From Candidatus Tisiphia endosymbiont of Melanophora roralis (GTDB lineage Bacteria; Pseudomonadota; Alphaproteobacteria; Rickettsiales; Rickettsiaceae), in contig NZ_OZ032161.1 in assembly GCF_964026575.1 (NCBI RefSeq), forward strand, positions 992,001 to 1,056,000: 64,000 nt of DNA, read 5' to 3'. The notes under the pieces were generated by a model. That model ran no database searches and had not been told where the DNA came from. It worked only from the letters and a program-made list of their open reading frames with translations. How positions within the stretch are numbered: position 1 is the stretch's first letter; every line of letters starts with the position of its first letter. This document shows, in pieces, positions 1 through 9,100 of the stretch. A program made the translations under genes and the position numbers.

Positions 1-972
1 GTCAAGTACCGTAAAAATTTAAGAATTCATCATTCTGCAACTCATATACTACATACAGTATTACATCAAGTGCTGGGGAAACATGTAACACAGAAAGGAT
101 CGCTGGTAGCACATGATCGTCTGCGTTTTGATATTAGCCATATGACACCACTAACAAAACAAGAAGTTATATTGATAGAAGATAAGGTAAATCAAATTAT
201 CACTGATAATTTTAAGGTTACTACAACATTAATGTCAACAGATGAAGCTATTAAGGCAGGTGCTATGGCTTTATTTGGAGAGAAATACGATTCTGAAGTA
301 AGAGTGGTAGCAATGGGCAACTCGCTTGAGTTATGTGGTGGCACGCATGTTAATAGAACTGGGGATATTGGAATATTTAAAATTATTAGCGAAAGTAGCG
401 TTGCAGCTGGCGTTCGAAGGATAGAAGCTGTTTGTGGTGAATTTGCCATAAAATTAATTAGACAAAACGATACTATAATTGATGACTTGTCTTCAACCTT
501 AAAAATAGGTAAGAATGAAATTACTGATAAAGTAAATAACCTGATTGCCAGTAAAAAACAATTAGAAGATAAGTTAGTAGCTACTCAGGTCTCTATGCTT
601 GATTTGAATATTGAACAAATTGCCAAAGAATCAATCCGTGTATCAGGTATAAATTTTGTCTATAAACTAGTACAAAACTTGGATACTAAAATATTACGCT
701 TATCTGCCCAGCAAATAGCTGATAAGTCGGATAATCTAGTGATTATATATATAGGTATGCCTGATTTGCAGGGTAAATTATCTATTACTATTGCGGTTAG
801 TAAAGAAATTAGCAATAAGGTACATGCAGGTAACTTAGCTAAAGAAGTGTCTGTATTCCTTGGCGGTAGCGGCGGTGGTGGTCAGGCGAATATAGCCCAA
901 GCTGGTGGCACGGATGTAAGTAAAGTAGGAAAGTTACAAGATATGATAAGGGAGTTGTTATCTAAGTTCTGA
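1..972 (+). CDS. alaS: Alanyl-tRNA synthetase, C-terminal part (5' end outside window)
   Basis: This is the last 323 residues of alanyl-tRNA synthetase, which charges tRNA-Ala and hydrolyses mischarged Ser/Gly-tRNA. The frame is open from base 1, so the gene starts upstream. The fragment opens with the editing-site motif HSATH (HxxxH, codons 11-15). The second half of the zinc site, ELCGGTH (CxxxH), follows at about bases 328-351. The C-terminal C-Ala domain ends in a glycine-rich segment containing GGSGGGGQAN. The aminoacylation core is not in the window. The stop is TGA at 970-972, and an array of hairpins starts 30 bases later. Confidence 0.96.
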   Translation, partial: VKYRKNLRIHHSATHILHTVLHQVLGKHVTQKGSLVAHDRLRFDISHMTPLTKQEVILIEDKVNQIITDNFKVTTTLMSTDEAIKAGAMALFGEKYDSEVRVVAMGNSLELCGGTHVNRTGDIGIFKIISESSVAAGVRRIEAVCGEFAIKLIRQNDTIIDDLSSTLKIGKNEITDKVNNLIASKKQLEDKLVATQVSMLDLNIEQIAKESIRVSGINFVYKLVQNLDTKILRLSAQQIADKSDNLVIIYIGMPDLQGKLSITIAVSKEISNKVHAGNLAKEVSVFLGGSGGGGQANIAQAGGTDVSKVGKLQDMIRELLSKF

Positions 973-1001
973 ATTATTAAACGTCGGCTATATACACTTC
1001 A

Positions 1002-1240
1002 GTTATGGATTAAAATTTTTAATTTTAATCCATAACTGGCTAGAATATCAGAAAAATGCATTCTTGAAACGGTTCTACGAATGCATTTTAATCTATTATC
1101 GCTAATAATCTTATTTTTATTGGTATAAAAATAAGATTATTAGCAAATGAAATATTTAACAATCAGGCATCAAACCGCTTTAAGCCTGATTGTTTACACT
1201 CTCATTCCAATTTCGGATTAATTTCATTAATCCGAAATTG
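1002..1240. repeat. Array of five consecutive hairpins (complete copy 1)
   Basis: Five inverted repeats follow one another. Hairpin 1 is 1002-1036 (16-bp perfect arms, 3-nt loop). Hairpin 2 is 1053-1089 (AAAATGCATTC arms, 15-nt loop). Hairpin 3 is 1101-1144 (19-bp perfect arms, 6-nt loop). Hairpin 4 is 1158-1194 (AACAATCAGGC arms, 15-nt loop). Hairpin 5 is 1208-1240 (15-bp perfect arms, 3-nt loop). The two long loops are TTGAAACGGTTCTAC and ATCAAACCGCTTTAA, which are largely complementary to each other. The same architecture occurs in reverse orientation at 18969-19210 and truncated at 20586-20666. It fills most of the alaS-pal gap. Its function is unknown, and it may also terminate alaS transcription. 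Confidence 0.85.
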
Positions 1241-1406
1241 AGGTTATACGATATTTTTACCACATCCATCCAAGAGTTTAATGCTAAAACTATTTTAGGC
1301 TTTTAAGTGACAGTATGATAATATATAATACACAGATAAGATGTTTAACAATTCTTTCTGTTAAGCAAATATAATCAATAGCTTTATTTAAATTAAGGAG
1401 TTTGTT

Positions 1407-1871
1407 ATGCTAATACAAAAAACTGCAATAGCTTTTTTAGCACTATTTGTGCTTTCTGGATGTGGTAGTAAAAAGAAACCTAAAGAAGCGGAGGTAACTC
1501 CTGCTGTTGAAGAATGTTCTTTAGCTGCTGATTTCGAAAGAAATGTTGGTGATAGGGTGTTTTTTGCTTTCAATAAATCAGATATTTCAAGTAAATCAAA
1601 AGAACAGCTAAATAAACAAGCCGTTTGGTTAAAAAAACATTGTCATACTAAAGCTACTATTGAAGGACATTGTGATGAAAGAGGCACAAGAGAGTATAAC
1701 TTAGCACTTGGTGAAAGAAGAGCAGAAGCTGTACGAAAATGCCTAGTTGGTCTAGGAATCGATAATAACAGACTTGATACTATCTCTTACGGTAAAGAGA
1801 AACCAGCTGTTATGGGTTGTGACGAAGCAGCTTGGGCACAGAACCGTAGAGCTGTAACTGTTATAAAATAA
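1407..1871 (+). CDS. pal: Peptidoglycan-associated lipoprotein Pal
   Basis: Pal is the outer-membrane lipoprotein that links the Tol complex to peptidoglycan. The 154-residue product has a lipoprotein signal with lipobox LSGC, so the mature protein starts at Cys19. It has an OmpA-like peptidoglycan-binding domain from about residue 48 to the end, with the typical IEGHCDERGTREYN segment and the ending QNRRAV. A strong ribosome site, AAGGAG, lies 7 bases before the ATG. No other tol gene is in the window. The length is normal for the family. Confidence 0.96.
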   Translation: MLIQKTAIAFLALFVLSGCGSKKKPKEAEVTPAVEECSLAADFERNVGDRVFFAFNKSDISSKSKEQLNKQAVWLKKHCHTKATIEGHCDERGTREYNLALGERRAEAVRKCLVGLGIDNNRLDTISYGKEKPAVMGCDEAAWAQNRRAVTVIK

Positions 1872-1929
1872 AGTAGTTAGCGTAAATTGTCGTAAGTAAC
1901 CTGAATTCGACATAAAAATAATTATTATT

Positions 1930-2400
1930 CCCCTTCGATGTCACCCCTGCGTAGGCAGGGGTGACATCGTCACGACTGTCGAAAGTTCAACAAACGTCAT
2001 TGCGAGAAGCCGCTGCAAGCGGCGACGCGGCAATCTAAGATACGCGAAGCGTTACTCTAAAAAACAGCTTCGCTGTTTATTTGGATCGCCACGGCATCTA
2101 ACGATGCCTCGCGATGACGGCTGTGTTTAATTTGTTTATACATATTCAATCATTACGCTCTTAAGTTGACGCCTATGTACTTTCGCAGGGGTGACATCGT
2201 CACAACTGTCGAAAGTTCAACAAACGTCTATTAGCGAGGAGACCGTAGGTCGACGAAGCAATCCATATGACAAGCTTCATGGATTGCGCGCTCACGTACG
2301 TTCGCTCGCAATGACGGTTTAGGGCTGACAACGCTCATCGCAATGACGTTTGTTGAACTTTCGACAGTTGTGGTGACATCGTAGGATCGTATCTACCCTC
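1930..2400. repeat. Cluster of dispersed palindromic repeats
   Basis: The 630-base gap between pal and nagZ is built from repeats found elsewhere in the window. It has a perfect hairpin at 1936-1969 (15-bp arms). It has several copies of the terminus motif ACTGTCGAAAGTT, and cores of the CGTCATTGCGAG type in both orientations. The stretch at about 2031-2080 (gcgaagcgttactctaaaaa and flanks) recurs in reverse orientation at about 59210-59260. No gene was found here. Confidence 0.8.
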
Positions 2401-2502
2401 AATTAGCCTTTTTTAGGGTGTTTTTTGGATTCCCGCCATTGCTAAGAATGACATCGTTTTTGTCATATAACTACCTCCCACATCTTATCTAAAAGCAGAA
2501 TT

Positions 2503-3600
2503 TTAAACCACCTGACAAACAGCAGTCATTTCTTCTATATCACTACTACAATGTAGCACTAAGTCGCAACCAGCTACAATAGTTTGCCTAGCAACTTCAG
2601 CTATACTTGCAACAAATTCTGCCTTCAGTTTTGGGAATTCTTCTACTAAATATTTTTTTAGTCCGGTCTGGTCGGATTTGTCTTTAATAATTCCGTATTC
2701 AATAAGTTTTTCTAAATCTTGATCACTTATCGTAGTCGTAGAATCCTGCTTTTCAAAAATCGTCAGAGGTTTTTTAACTATTGAGTATTTAGCTCCAATT
2801 TCACCATGCAGGGCAAGCATACAAATATCATCTGAAACTAACATACCTTTAAAACCAACGTCATTTCTAATGAACTTTATAGCAGTGGGCGATAAAGTTA
2901 CTGGTAGTTTGGTATCTAAAGCCTCAAATACAATGTGAGCTGTCATAGCCCATCCTGCCTTAGCATTTTTAGATAGTTGTCTAAACACTTCAAAATCTGT
3001 ATTATTTAATTCAGCAAGTGAACTGGTAACACGCGGCAACTTATAATGACTATCACACGTAGCTCTGCCATGCCCTGGTATATGCTTAATAATGGCAATG
3101 CCTCCCTGCCCTTCTATCGCCTCTATTGTTTTTGTACATAAATCAACTACTTTTACTACAGAATCTCCAAAGCTACGATCTCCAATAGCATTATCAGTAT
3201 AAGGGTAACGCAAATCAGCAACTGGACAACATGGTGAGTCTATTCCATATTCTTTTAAACTCTTCATCAGGCTTGAATAATTTTCAAAAACTTTTAAGTA
3301 CGCATTCTCTGCACCTTCTTGATCATATATTTTACCGAAATCACCAACAGGGGGATATTCTATATCTATGATAGGTGGCTTCAACCTTGCAACCCTGCCA
3401 CCCTCCTGATCGACAAAAATCAATATATTATAGTCATATAAGCCTCTTAAATCTTGTACTAACTTTAGTAACTGTTCTCGATCCACAATATTTCTCTTAA
3501 AGAGAATAAAGCCATATATTGGATTTTTTAAAAATAATTCCCTTTCTTGTGCAGTCAAACTAGTACCAGCAATACCAAATATTAAAGGTTTCTTGAGCAT
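2503..3600 (-). CDS. nagZ: Beta-N-acetylhexosaminidase (glycoside hydrolase family 3)
   Basis: NagZ removes N-acetylglucosamine from muropeptides in the cytoplasm during peptidoglycan recycling. The 365-residue product carries the family hallmark KHIPGHG followed by DSHYKLP (about residues 167-182), the IGDRSFG segment (about 137-143), and LVSDDICM, which contains the nucleophile aspartate. It is slightly longer than E. coli NagZ (341), with extra sequence near residues 270-310. It is the last gene of the leftward set hydrolase-trxB-dnaB-nagZ, 9 bases after dnaB. Confidence 0.92.
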   Translation of the reverse strand: MLKKPLIFGIAGTSLTAQERELFLKNPIYGFILFKRNIVDREQLLKLVQDLRGLYDYNILIFVDQEGGRVARLKPPIIDIEYPPVGDFGKIYDQEGAENAYLKVFENYSSLMKSLKEYGIDSPCCPVADLRYPYTDNAIGDRSFGDSVVKVVDLCTKTIEAIEGQGGIAIIKHIPGHGRATCDSHYKLPRVTSSLAELNNTDFEVFRQLSKNAKAGWAMTAHIVFEALDTKLPVTLSPTAIKFIRNDVGFKGMLVSDDICMLALHGEIGAKYSIVKKPLTIFEKQDSTTTISDQDLEKLIEYGIIKDKSDQTGLKKYLVEEFPKLKAEFVASIAEVARQTIVAGCDLVLHCSSDIEEMTAVCQVV

Positions 3601-3609
3601 TTATTATCC

Positions 3610-5100
3610 CTATAGTGTTTTCTGTAAATTACTAAATTTTGAATATTGACCATCATAATGAAGTTTTATGCTACCAACACGACCATTACGATGTTTTGCT
3701 ATTATAATATCGGCAATATTATATACTTGATTTAAATTACTCAACCATTCTGCGTGTTTTTCTGCGTATTTTGCATCACTCGAAGGAGGCTCTTTACGAG
3801 TTAGATAATATTCTTCTCGATAAATAAACATCACTATATCCGCATCTTGTTCAATAGCCCCAGATTCTCGCAAGTCAGATAACATTGGTCTCCTATCTTC
3901 TCTAAGTTCTACAGCTCTAGATAATTGTGATAAAGCAATTACTGGGATATTTAATTCTTTTGCTATAGCTTTTAATCCTTGAGTAATTTCTGAAATTTCA
4001 TTTACTCTATTATCAGATTTATTTATTCCTCTAATCAACTGCAGATAATCTATAAATAATATACCAAGATTATGTTTACGCTTCATTTTTCTTGCCCTAG
4101 TACGAATAGCCGCAATGGATAAAGATGGCGTATCATCAATAAAAAATGGTATGTCAAGAGCTATAATTTCTCTACGTAATCGATTATAATTCTCTTCTGT
4201 CACATGACCAGACCGTAAGGCTGAAGAGTCAATGTTAGTATGCATGGAAAGAATACGAGTAGCAAGCTGCTCAGATGACATTTCAAGAGAGAAAAAACCT
4301 ACTGACTGATCTTTTTCTTGTTCCTTATTTTTTAACTTCATAGAATTACAAGCATTTATCGCAAGATTTATGGCAAAAGCTGTTTTCCCCATTGATGGGC
4401 GTGCAGCAATGACAACTAAATCTGAATTATGAAAACCTGATAACTCCCTATCTAAATCAATTAATCCTGTAGAAATACCTATTACGTGATTAGAATTCTT
4501 CATAGCTCTGTCAATATTGGCAAGGGACTCTGAGAGAGACACAGCAATTTTAACAAAACTCTTGTCATTAATTCCTTCACTAGCAAGGTTATAGAGTTTA
4601 CCCTCTGCATGCTCTATTTGTTGACTTGCATCATATTCTAAAGAGGAGTCATAAGCATTATTAACTACCTCCTCCCCTATCTGAATTAAATTACGCCTTA
4701 TTGCCAAATCATAGATTATTCTTCCATAATCAAGGGGATTAATTACCATCATCGATAAAGTAACCAGCTTATTTAGGTATTCGCTGCCACCTAATTGCTG
4801 AAATAATTCATCTCGTTCTAACATACTTCTAAGCGTTACCGGAGTAGCAATTAAGCCTTTTTCGGTAATAACCTCAATAGCATTATAGATCTTTTGATGT
4901 ATCGGCTCAAAAAAATGATCTGATCTTAGGAATTCTGAGACAGTATTTAAGTAATCATGGTTGACTAAAATTGCTCCTATCAACATTTGCTCGGCCTGAA
5001 CATTTGCTGGTAAAGTTCGAGCAACAGGTAAAACTATACTTGTCTCATTTGATCCACTTAACTTATCTGCTTTATCACTCACTTTTTTACTACGAGGCAT
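3610..5100 (-). CDS. dnaB: Replicative DNA helicase DnaB
   Basis: DnaB is the hexameric replicative helicase. The 496-residue product has the N-terminal DnaB domain (QAEQMLIGAIL, residues about 35-130) and a RecA-like ATPase domain with Walker A ARPSMGKT. It also has the Walker B/DnaB segment ILFIDYLQLI and the motif LSQLSRAVE followed by LSDLRESGAIEQDAD. No intein or frameshift is seen. It lies 10 bases downstream of trxB and 9 upstream of nagZ, so it is probably cotranscribed with both. Confidence 0.97.
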   Translation of the reverse strand: MPRSKKVSDKADKLSGSNETSIVLPVARTLPANVQAEQMLIGAILVNHDYLNTVSEFLRSDHFFEPIHQKIYNAIEVITEKGLIATPVTLRSMLERDELFQQLGGSEYLNKLVTLSMMVINPLDYGRIIYDLAIRRNLIQIGEEVVNNAYDSSLEYDASQQIEHAEGKLYNLASEGINDKSFVKIAVSLSESLANIDRAMKNSNHVIGISTGLIDLDRELSGFHNSDLVVIAARPSMGKTAFAINLAINACNSMKLKNKEQEKDQSVGFFSLEMSSEQLATRILSMHTNIDSSALRSGHVTEENYNRLRREIIALDIPFFIDDTPSLSIAAIRTRARKMKRKHNLGILFIDYLQLIRGINKSDNRVNEISEITQGLKAIAKELNIPVIALSQLSRAVELREDRRPMLSDLRESGAIEQDADIVMFIYREEYYLTRKEPPSSDAKYAEKHAEWLSNLNQVYNIADIIIAKHRNGRVGSIKLHYDGQYSKFSNLQKTL

Positions 5101-5110
5101 AATTTTTTAT

Positions 5111-6040
5111 TTAATGGTTTAAAAACTTTTCTACTTCTAAAGCTGCCATGCATCCTGTACCAGCAGCGGTAACTGCTTGTCTAAAAATTTTATCCTGTAC
5201 ATCTCCAGCAGCGAAAACACCTTTAACACTGGTTTCCGTTGAATTTGGTTTAGTAATAATATAATTATCACTATCTATATCTAGTTGTCCTTTGAACAAA
5301 GCAGTATTCGGCATATGACCAATTGCTACGAATATACCAGTACAATTAATTAAACTAAGCTCGCCTGTTTGAGTGTTTTCAAGCTTGGCTGAATTAACCG
5401 ATTTAGGATTATCAGTACCAATGACCTCAATCAGTCTATGATTCCACATGACCGATATTTTGGGATTTCTAAATAATCTCTCTTGTAAAATCTTTTCGGC
5501 TCTAAAACTATCCCGGCGATGAACAATAGTCACCTGACGTGCATGATTAGTTAAATATAATGCCTCTTCAACAGCACTATTCCCCCCACCAATAACTAAT
5601 ACATCCTGATTCTTGAAAAAAAAACCATCACAAGTAGCACAAGCTGAAACACCATACCCTTTGAATTGTGCTTCGGAAGGAATATTAAGCCACCTTGCTT
5701 CTGCACCGGTACATATTATAACGCCGTCCGCCCTAATTATACCAGACGAGGTGGTCACCACTAAGGGTTTTTTTGAAAAATCAACTTTTTCTACATAATC
5801 ACAGATAATTTCTGCACCAACATTTTTTGCCTGTTGCATCATTTGTTCCATTAACCATGGACCTTGAACAGGTTCTGCAAAACCTGGATAATTTTCAACA
5901 TCTGTAGTAATAGTTAGCTGCCCACCTGGCTGCATACCATGCAATAATATCGGTTTTAGTGCTGCCCTAGCTGTATAGATTGCTGCACTCAGTCCAGCAG
6001 GACCTGAACCTATAATAAGTACTTTAGTAGAACGATTCAT
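5111..6040 (-). CDS. trxB: Thioredoxin-disulfide reductase
   Basis: TrxB transfers electrons from NADPH through FAD to thioredoxin. The 309-residue product has an N-terminal FAD dinucleotide-binding motif (IIGSGPAGLSAAIYTARA), the redox-active CATCD (about residue 133), and the NADPH-binding motif GGGNSAVEEA. It also has the C-terminal FAD motif FAAGDVQDKIFRQAV. Length and motif order are standard. It is 14 bases downstream of an alpha/beta hydrolase gene and 10 upstream of dnaB. Confidence 0.97.
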   Translation of the reverse strand: MNRSTKVLIIGSGPAGLSAAIYTARAALKPILLHGMQPGGQLTITTDVENYPGFAEPVQGPWLMEQMMQQAKNVGAEIICDYVEKVDFSKKPLVVTTSSGIIRADGVIICTGAEARWLNIPSEAQFKGYGVSACATCDGFFFKNQDVLVIGGGNSAVEEALYLTNHARQVTIVHRRDSFRAEKILQERLFRNPKISVMWNHRLIEVIGTDNPKSVNSAKLENTQTGELSLINCTGIFVAIGHMPNTALFKGQLDIDSDNYIITKPNSTETSVKGVFAAGDVQDKIFRQAVTAAGTGCMAALEVEKFLNH

Positions 6041-6054
6041 AGCAACCTAAATTT

Positions 6055-6933
6055 TTATATTTTCAAAGCATTTACCCAAGATTTTATATAACTAATCTGA
6101 TCATCAGTCATTAATGAAGGTACATGACCAGCATAATCGACAACGAAAAGATCAAAATCTTTGGTTTCTTTCATTTTCTCAATAGTAGATTGTTGTAAAA
6201 TTTCTGATTTAGCCCCGTGAATAACCAACAATTTACAAACAATCTTATTCCATATAGTCCATATATCAACATTTTTGGGCTTATTTGCATTAGCATTCAT
6301 ACCTTGTACTATGGCAGGATCATAATTCATTTTATATTTTCCGTCTTGGGTTTTTATAAAACTATATTTGGTAAGATGATCCCAATCTTCCTCACTACTA
6401 ATACCGAATTGGCTATATATTAGCTTTAAATGTTGCTTGGCACTAACTAAATCAACAAATGAGGGAGTTTGACCTGCATATTGACCGATTTTAACTAGAG
6501 AAGATGCTGGAATAAAAGGTCCTACATCATTTATAATCATTGCTGTGATAAGTTCCTTATATTTGCTAGCTAGCACATAACCAATTATTCCACCCATGGA
6601 AGTACCAAGCCAAATACAGTTGTTAATACCTAATTTTTTTAAAAAAAGCACCGTATCTTTTACATATACTTGATAATTATAATGCTTTTTCGTTTTAAAA
6701 ACATCACTATTCCCACGTCCTGGATAATCTATAGCAATTACTCGAAAATTATCACTTAATGCCATAGCGATTTTATCAAAATCATGAGCATTCCTAGTTA
6801 AACCATGGGTACAAATTATTACATTTTCATTATTAGGGTCACCAAACTCAAGATAAGCTATTTTATGAGCTGGAATATATTGTGAGCCTAACCAATTAAT
6901 ATAAGATCCAACTTGGATAAATTTTTGTATCAT
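6055..6933 (-). CDS. Alpha/beta hydrolase
   Basis: The 292-residue product has the alpha/beta-hydrolase fold. It has an oxyanion-hole region CTHGLTRNAHDF, the segment IDYPGRGNSD, a nucleophile elbow GTSMGG (serine nucleophile), and a late histidine in DYAGHVPSL. The substrate cannot be told from the sequence. No signal peptide is seen, so it is probably cytoplasmic. It is the first gene of the leftward operon with trxB, dnaB and nagZ, and a repeat element lies just upstream. Confidence 0.85.
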   Translation of the reverse strand: MIQKFIQVGSYINWLGSQYIPAHKIAYLEFGDPNNENVIICTHGLTRNAHDFDKIAMALSDNFRVIAIDYPGRGNSDVFKTKKHYNYQVYVKDTVLFLKKLGINNCIWLGTSMGGIIGYVLASKYKELITAMIINDVGPFIPASSLVKIGQYAGQTPSFVDLVSAKQHLKLIYSQFGISSEEDWDHLTKYSFIKTQDGKYKMNYDPAIVQGMNANANKPKNVDIWTIWNKIVCKLLVIHGAKSEILQQSTIEKMKETKDFDLFVVDYAGHVPSLMTDDQISYIKSWVNALKI

Positions 6934-6972
6934 TTTTTTCTACTAATTAATTTTAAGTCGGGGATGCCCTCC

Positions 6973-7173
6973 ACAACTGTTGAAAGTTAAAAAACCGTCT
7001 ATTAGCGAGGAGGCACAAAGTGCCGACGTGGCAATCTTGTGAAGTAGTACTCAAATCACCTCGAGGTCGCCTAACAAAAGCAGATATTACTTCATGAGAT
7101 TGCCACGTCGGCGATTTCATCGCCTCCTCGCTAATAGACGGTTTTTTGGCTAAAACCTTTCCTGTTTAGCTAT
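6973..7173. repeat. Palindromic repeat with mixed termini
   Basis: A long inverted repeat runs from about 6990 to 7146. Its outer arms read AAACCGTCTATTAGCGAGGA and its complement, and its inner arms read GGCAATCTTGTG/CATGAGATTGCC-like. The left edge carries the terminus ACAACTGTTGAAAGTT (6974-6989). The right edge instead carries TTTTGGCTAAAACC...GTTTAGCTATA, the terminus of the element at 50295-50558. The two ends therefore come from different repeat families. Confidence 0.75.
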
Positions 7174-7200
7174 ATGTCTTACATCAATAGCTGAGGTTAG

Positions 7201-8130
7201 TTAATTCAAATCGCTTAAAAATATAGTTACCATAACTGGTATATATACTACACCAAAAAGCAGGGAAAGAAATACTGTGGTAGCAACTTTTTCTGGATAA
7301 AATTTTTGTAAACTGGCTATGACAATTACGTTTGCTGCCATAGGAGCAGTTGAAAGAAGCCTTAAAGCATTGTAATAATTCTCATCATACCATCCTAAAA
7401 CAAACTTATCCAAAAGAATAAATATGTTAACCCCTAGTGGATAGAATAAAAATTTTGCCATGAAAGTAGCTAAAGTAAACTTTATGTCTATTTCAAACTT
7501 TTGCAAAGCTGAAAGAGCTAAACCAACCATAACCATACCAAGTATAGAAAATGCCCCCCGCATGTTATATATAAAATCATCTAGGAAATCAGGTAAAGTA
7601 AAACCAGCAAAACTAAATAAACAACCAAGTAAAAAACCGTTTAAAATTGGTAACTTCACAACCTTTAATATACTTTCACTACTATTAGCAAAGCTCCTAG
7701 CACAAATATAAAAGCCTACTGATGATTCGAAAATATTTATTCCTATAACTGCCATCATATAGATGCTTAAAACATAATCATCAAAGAGAGTAGCGGCTAT
7801 TGGCAGCATAAAATAACCACCATTAGCGGTACCTGCAGATAATGCTATAATGTTTCGTGTATGATCAAGCCAATATCGCCCAAAAAAATAGTAGGAAAAT
7901 ATTGATAACGAAGTGGCAATGAAAAAAACAACTACAGTAACGCTTAATGCCGATAAAGTCAAAGTAGTACTGGCAGGAATAGCAAAAAAAACAATAGGAG
8001 ATATAAAATAGAATAACAAAGAAGCTATACTATCTCTCTCAACTTTAGAATATCTTCCTGCTAAAAAACCAATTACTACACTCAGTAATACAGAAATGGT
8101 TTTAAAAAAAACTATAGTAAAAATTGCCAT
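7201..8130 (-). CDS. AEC-family membrane transporter (auxin efflux carrier type)
   Basis: The 309-residue protein is very hydrophobic, with about ten predicted membrane segments in two halves, as in AEC-family carriers. Matching features are the start MAIFTIVFFKTISVLLSVVIG, the central ALSAGTANGGYFMLPIA segment with a conserved asparagine-glycine, and the repeat-half motif LLSTAPMAANVIVIA near the end. Bacterial members export or import small organic anions such as malate. The substrate here is unknown. It is a single gene bounded by repeats. Confidence 0.85.
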   Translation of the reverse strand: MAIFTIVFFKTISVLLSVVIGFLAGRYSKVERDSIASLLFYFISPIVFFAIPASTTLTLSALSVTVVVFFIATSLSIFSYYFFGRYWLDHTRNIIALSAGTANGGYFMLPIAATLFDDYVLSIYMMAVIGINIFESSVGFYICARSFANSSESILKVVKLPILNGFLLGCLFSFAGFTLPDFLDDFIYNMRGAFSILGMVMVGLALSALQKFEIDIKFTLATFMAKFLFYPLGVNIFILLDKFVLGWYDENYYNALRLLSTAPMAANVIVIASLQKFYPEKVATTVFLSLLFGVVYIPVMVTIFLSDLN

Positions 8131-8221
8131 GTAATAAAAGCCAAAAGATATCAGATGCTGTTTTACTTAACCTTTTAGACAATAGCAAATTTATTCCACA
8201 ATTAACATAAATAAAGTACCT

Positions 8222-9100
8222 TTATTCACCTAATTCTTGTATAGCAAGACACAAATCTGCTAATTGAGTTCTATATTTTTGTTTACTAAGATAGCGACTA
8301 TTTAATTTAAGATTTTCAAAATCTTTATTACTGGTAGGTAAATATTGACAAATCTGTACTAATTCCTCATCAGAAATAAAATGTCTCCTTGGTAAATCTA
8401 TTGTACTGGCTTGTTCCTCCCGATAAGCTGCCATAATTTTCATTTTATGAATAAAAGACTCTGAATGATTATTGAATCTAACTTTTTGCCAAGCTTTTTG
8501 TACATTAATAATATAATTTTCAACATTAAGCAAAGATTTTATTTGCTCGTCATATTCGTTTTGTAAGTTATTATCTTGAATTATTTGTCGCAATACCTTG
8601 TAAATCGGTTCTAAATATTCAACATCTTTAATAGCATAATTTAACATATTAGCATTAATTGGACGCTTTAACCAATTAGACCTTTGGTAAGTTTTATCAA
8701 TGTGAACTAAGCAAATTTTGCTACATATATCCGAATAACTCAAATATTTACCAAAATCACAAATACCAGCTGCAATTTGTATGTCAAAAACATTTTTAGG
8801 CAGTTTCTTAAATAAACGATAAAATATCTCAAAATCCTCTCTAGGGGCGTGAACTATTTTAAGAATTTTATCGTTCAGAAATATTTCGTTAATAGGAGAA
8901 AGATCCAAATTGCTCAAAGTGTCAATTATCACTTTATAACTACTGGCCATAATTTGAATCATGCTAAGCTGAGCAAAATAGGTATTTTTACGCAAGAACT
9001 CAGTATCAACACTTATAGTCTTACAATCTAATAACTGTCGACAGAATTCATTTAATGCTTTCTGATTATCAATAATAAGTATTTTTGAAGTATTAGTAAT
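8222..9100 (-). CDS. rnd: Ribonuclease D with non-ATG start (ATT)
   Basis: RNase D trims tRNA 3' ends. A TTG at 8995 would give a 257-residue protein without the first catalytic motif. Reading the same frame upstream recovers VDTEF (Exo I, D and E ligands, around 9011-9025). Exo II is HAPREDFEIF, and Exo III is YAIKDVEYL. The only well-placed ribosome site, AGGAG at 9108-9112, is 7 bases before ATT at 9100, which begins ITNTSK. No ATG or GTG is available upstream. I therefore call an ATT start, giving 292 residues including the initiator. The gene may instead have lost its ATG, since the preceding codon is TTA. Confidence 0.75.
   Translation of the reverse strand: MTNTSKILIIDNQKALNEFCRQLLDCKTISVDTEFLRKNTYFAQLSMIQIMASSYKVIIDTLSNLDLSPINEIFLNDKILKIVHAPREDFEIFYRLFKKLPKNVFDIQIAAGICDFGKYLSYSDICSKICLVHIDKTYQRSNWLKRPINANMLNYAIKDVEYLEPIYKVLRQIIQDNNLQNEYDEQIKSLLNVENYIINVQKAWQKVRFNNHSESFIHKMKIMAAYREEQASTIDLPRRHFISDEELVQICQYLPTSNKDFENLKLNSRYLSKQKYRTQLADLCLAIQELGE

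Noticed and set aside
1930-2400. Possible CRISPR array in the repeat-rich gaps
   Set aside because: Repeats are palindromic, of several families and irregularly spaced; there are no uniform spacers and no cas genes.
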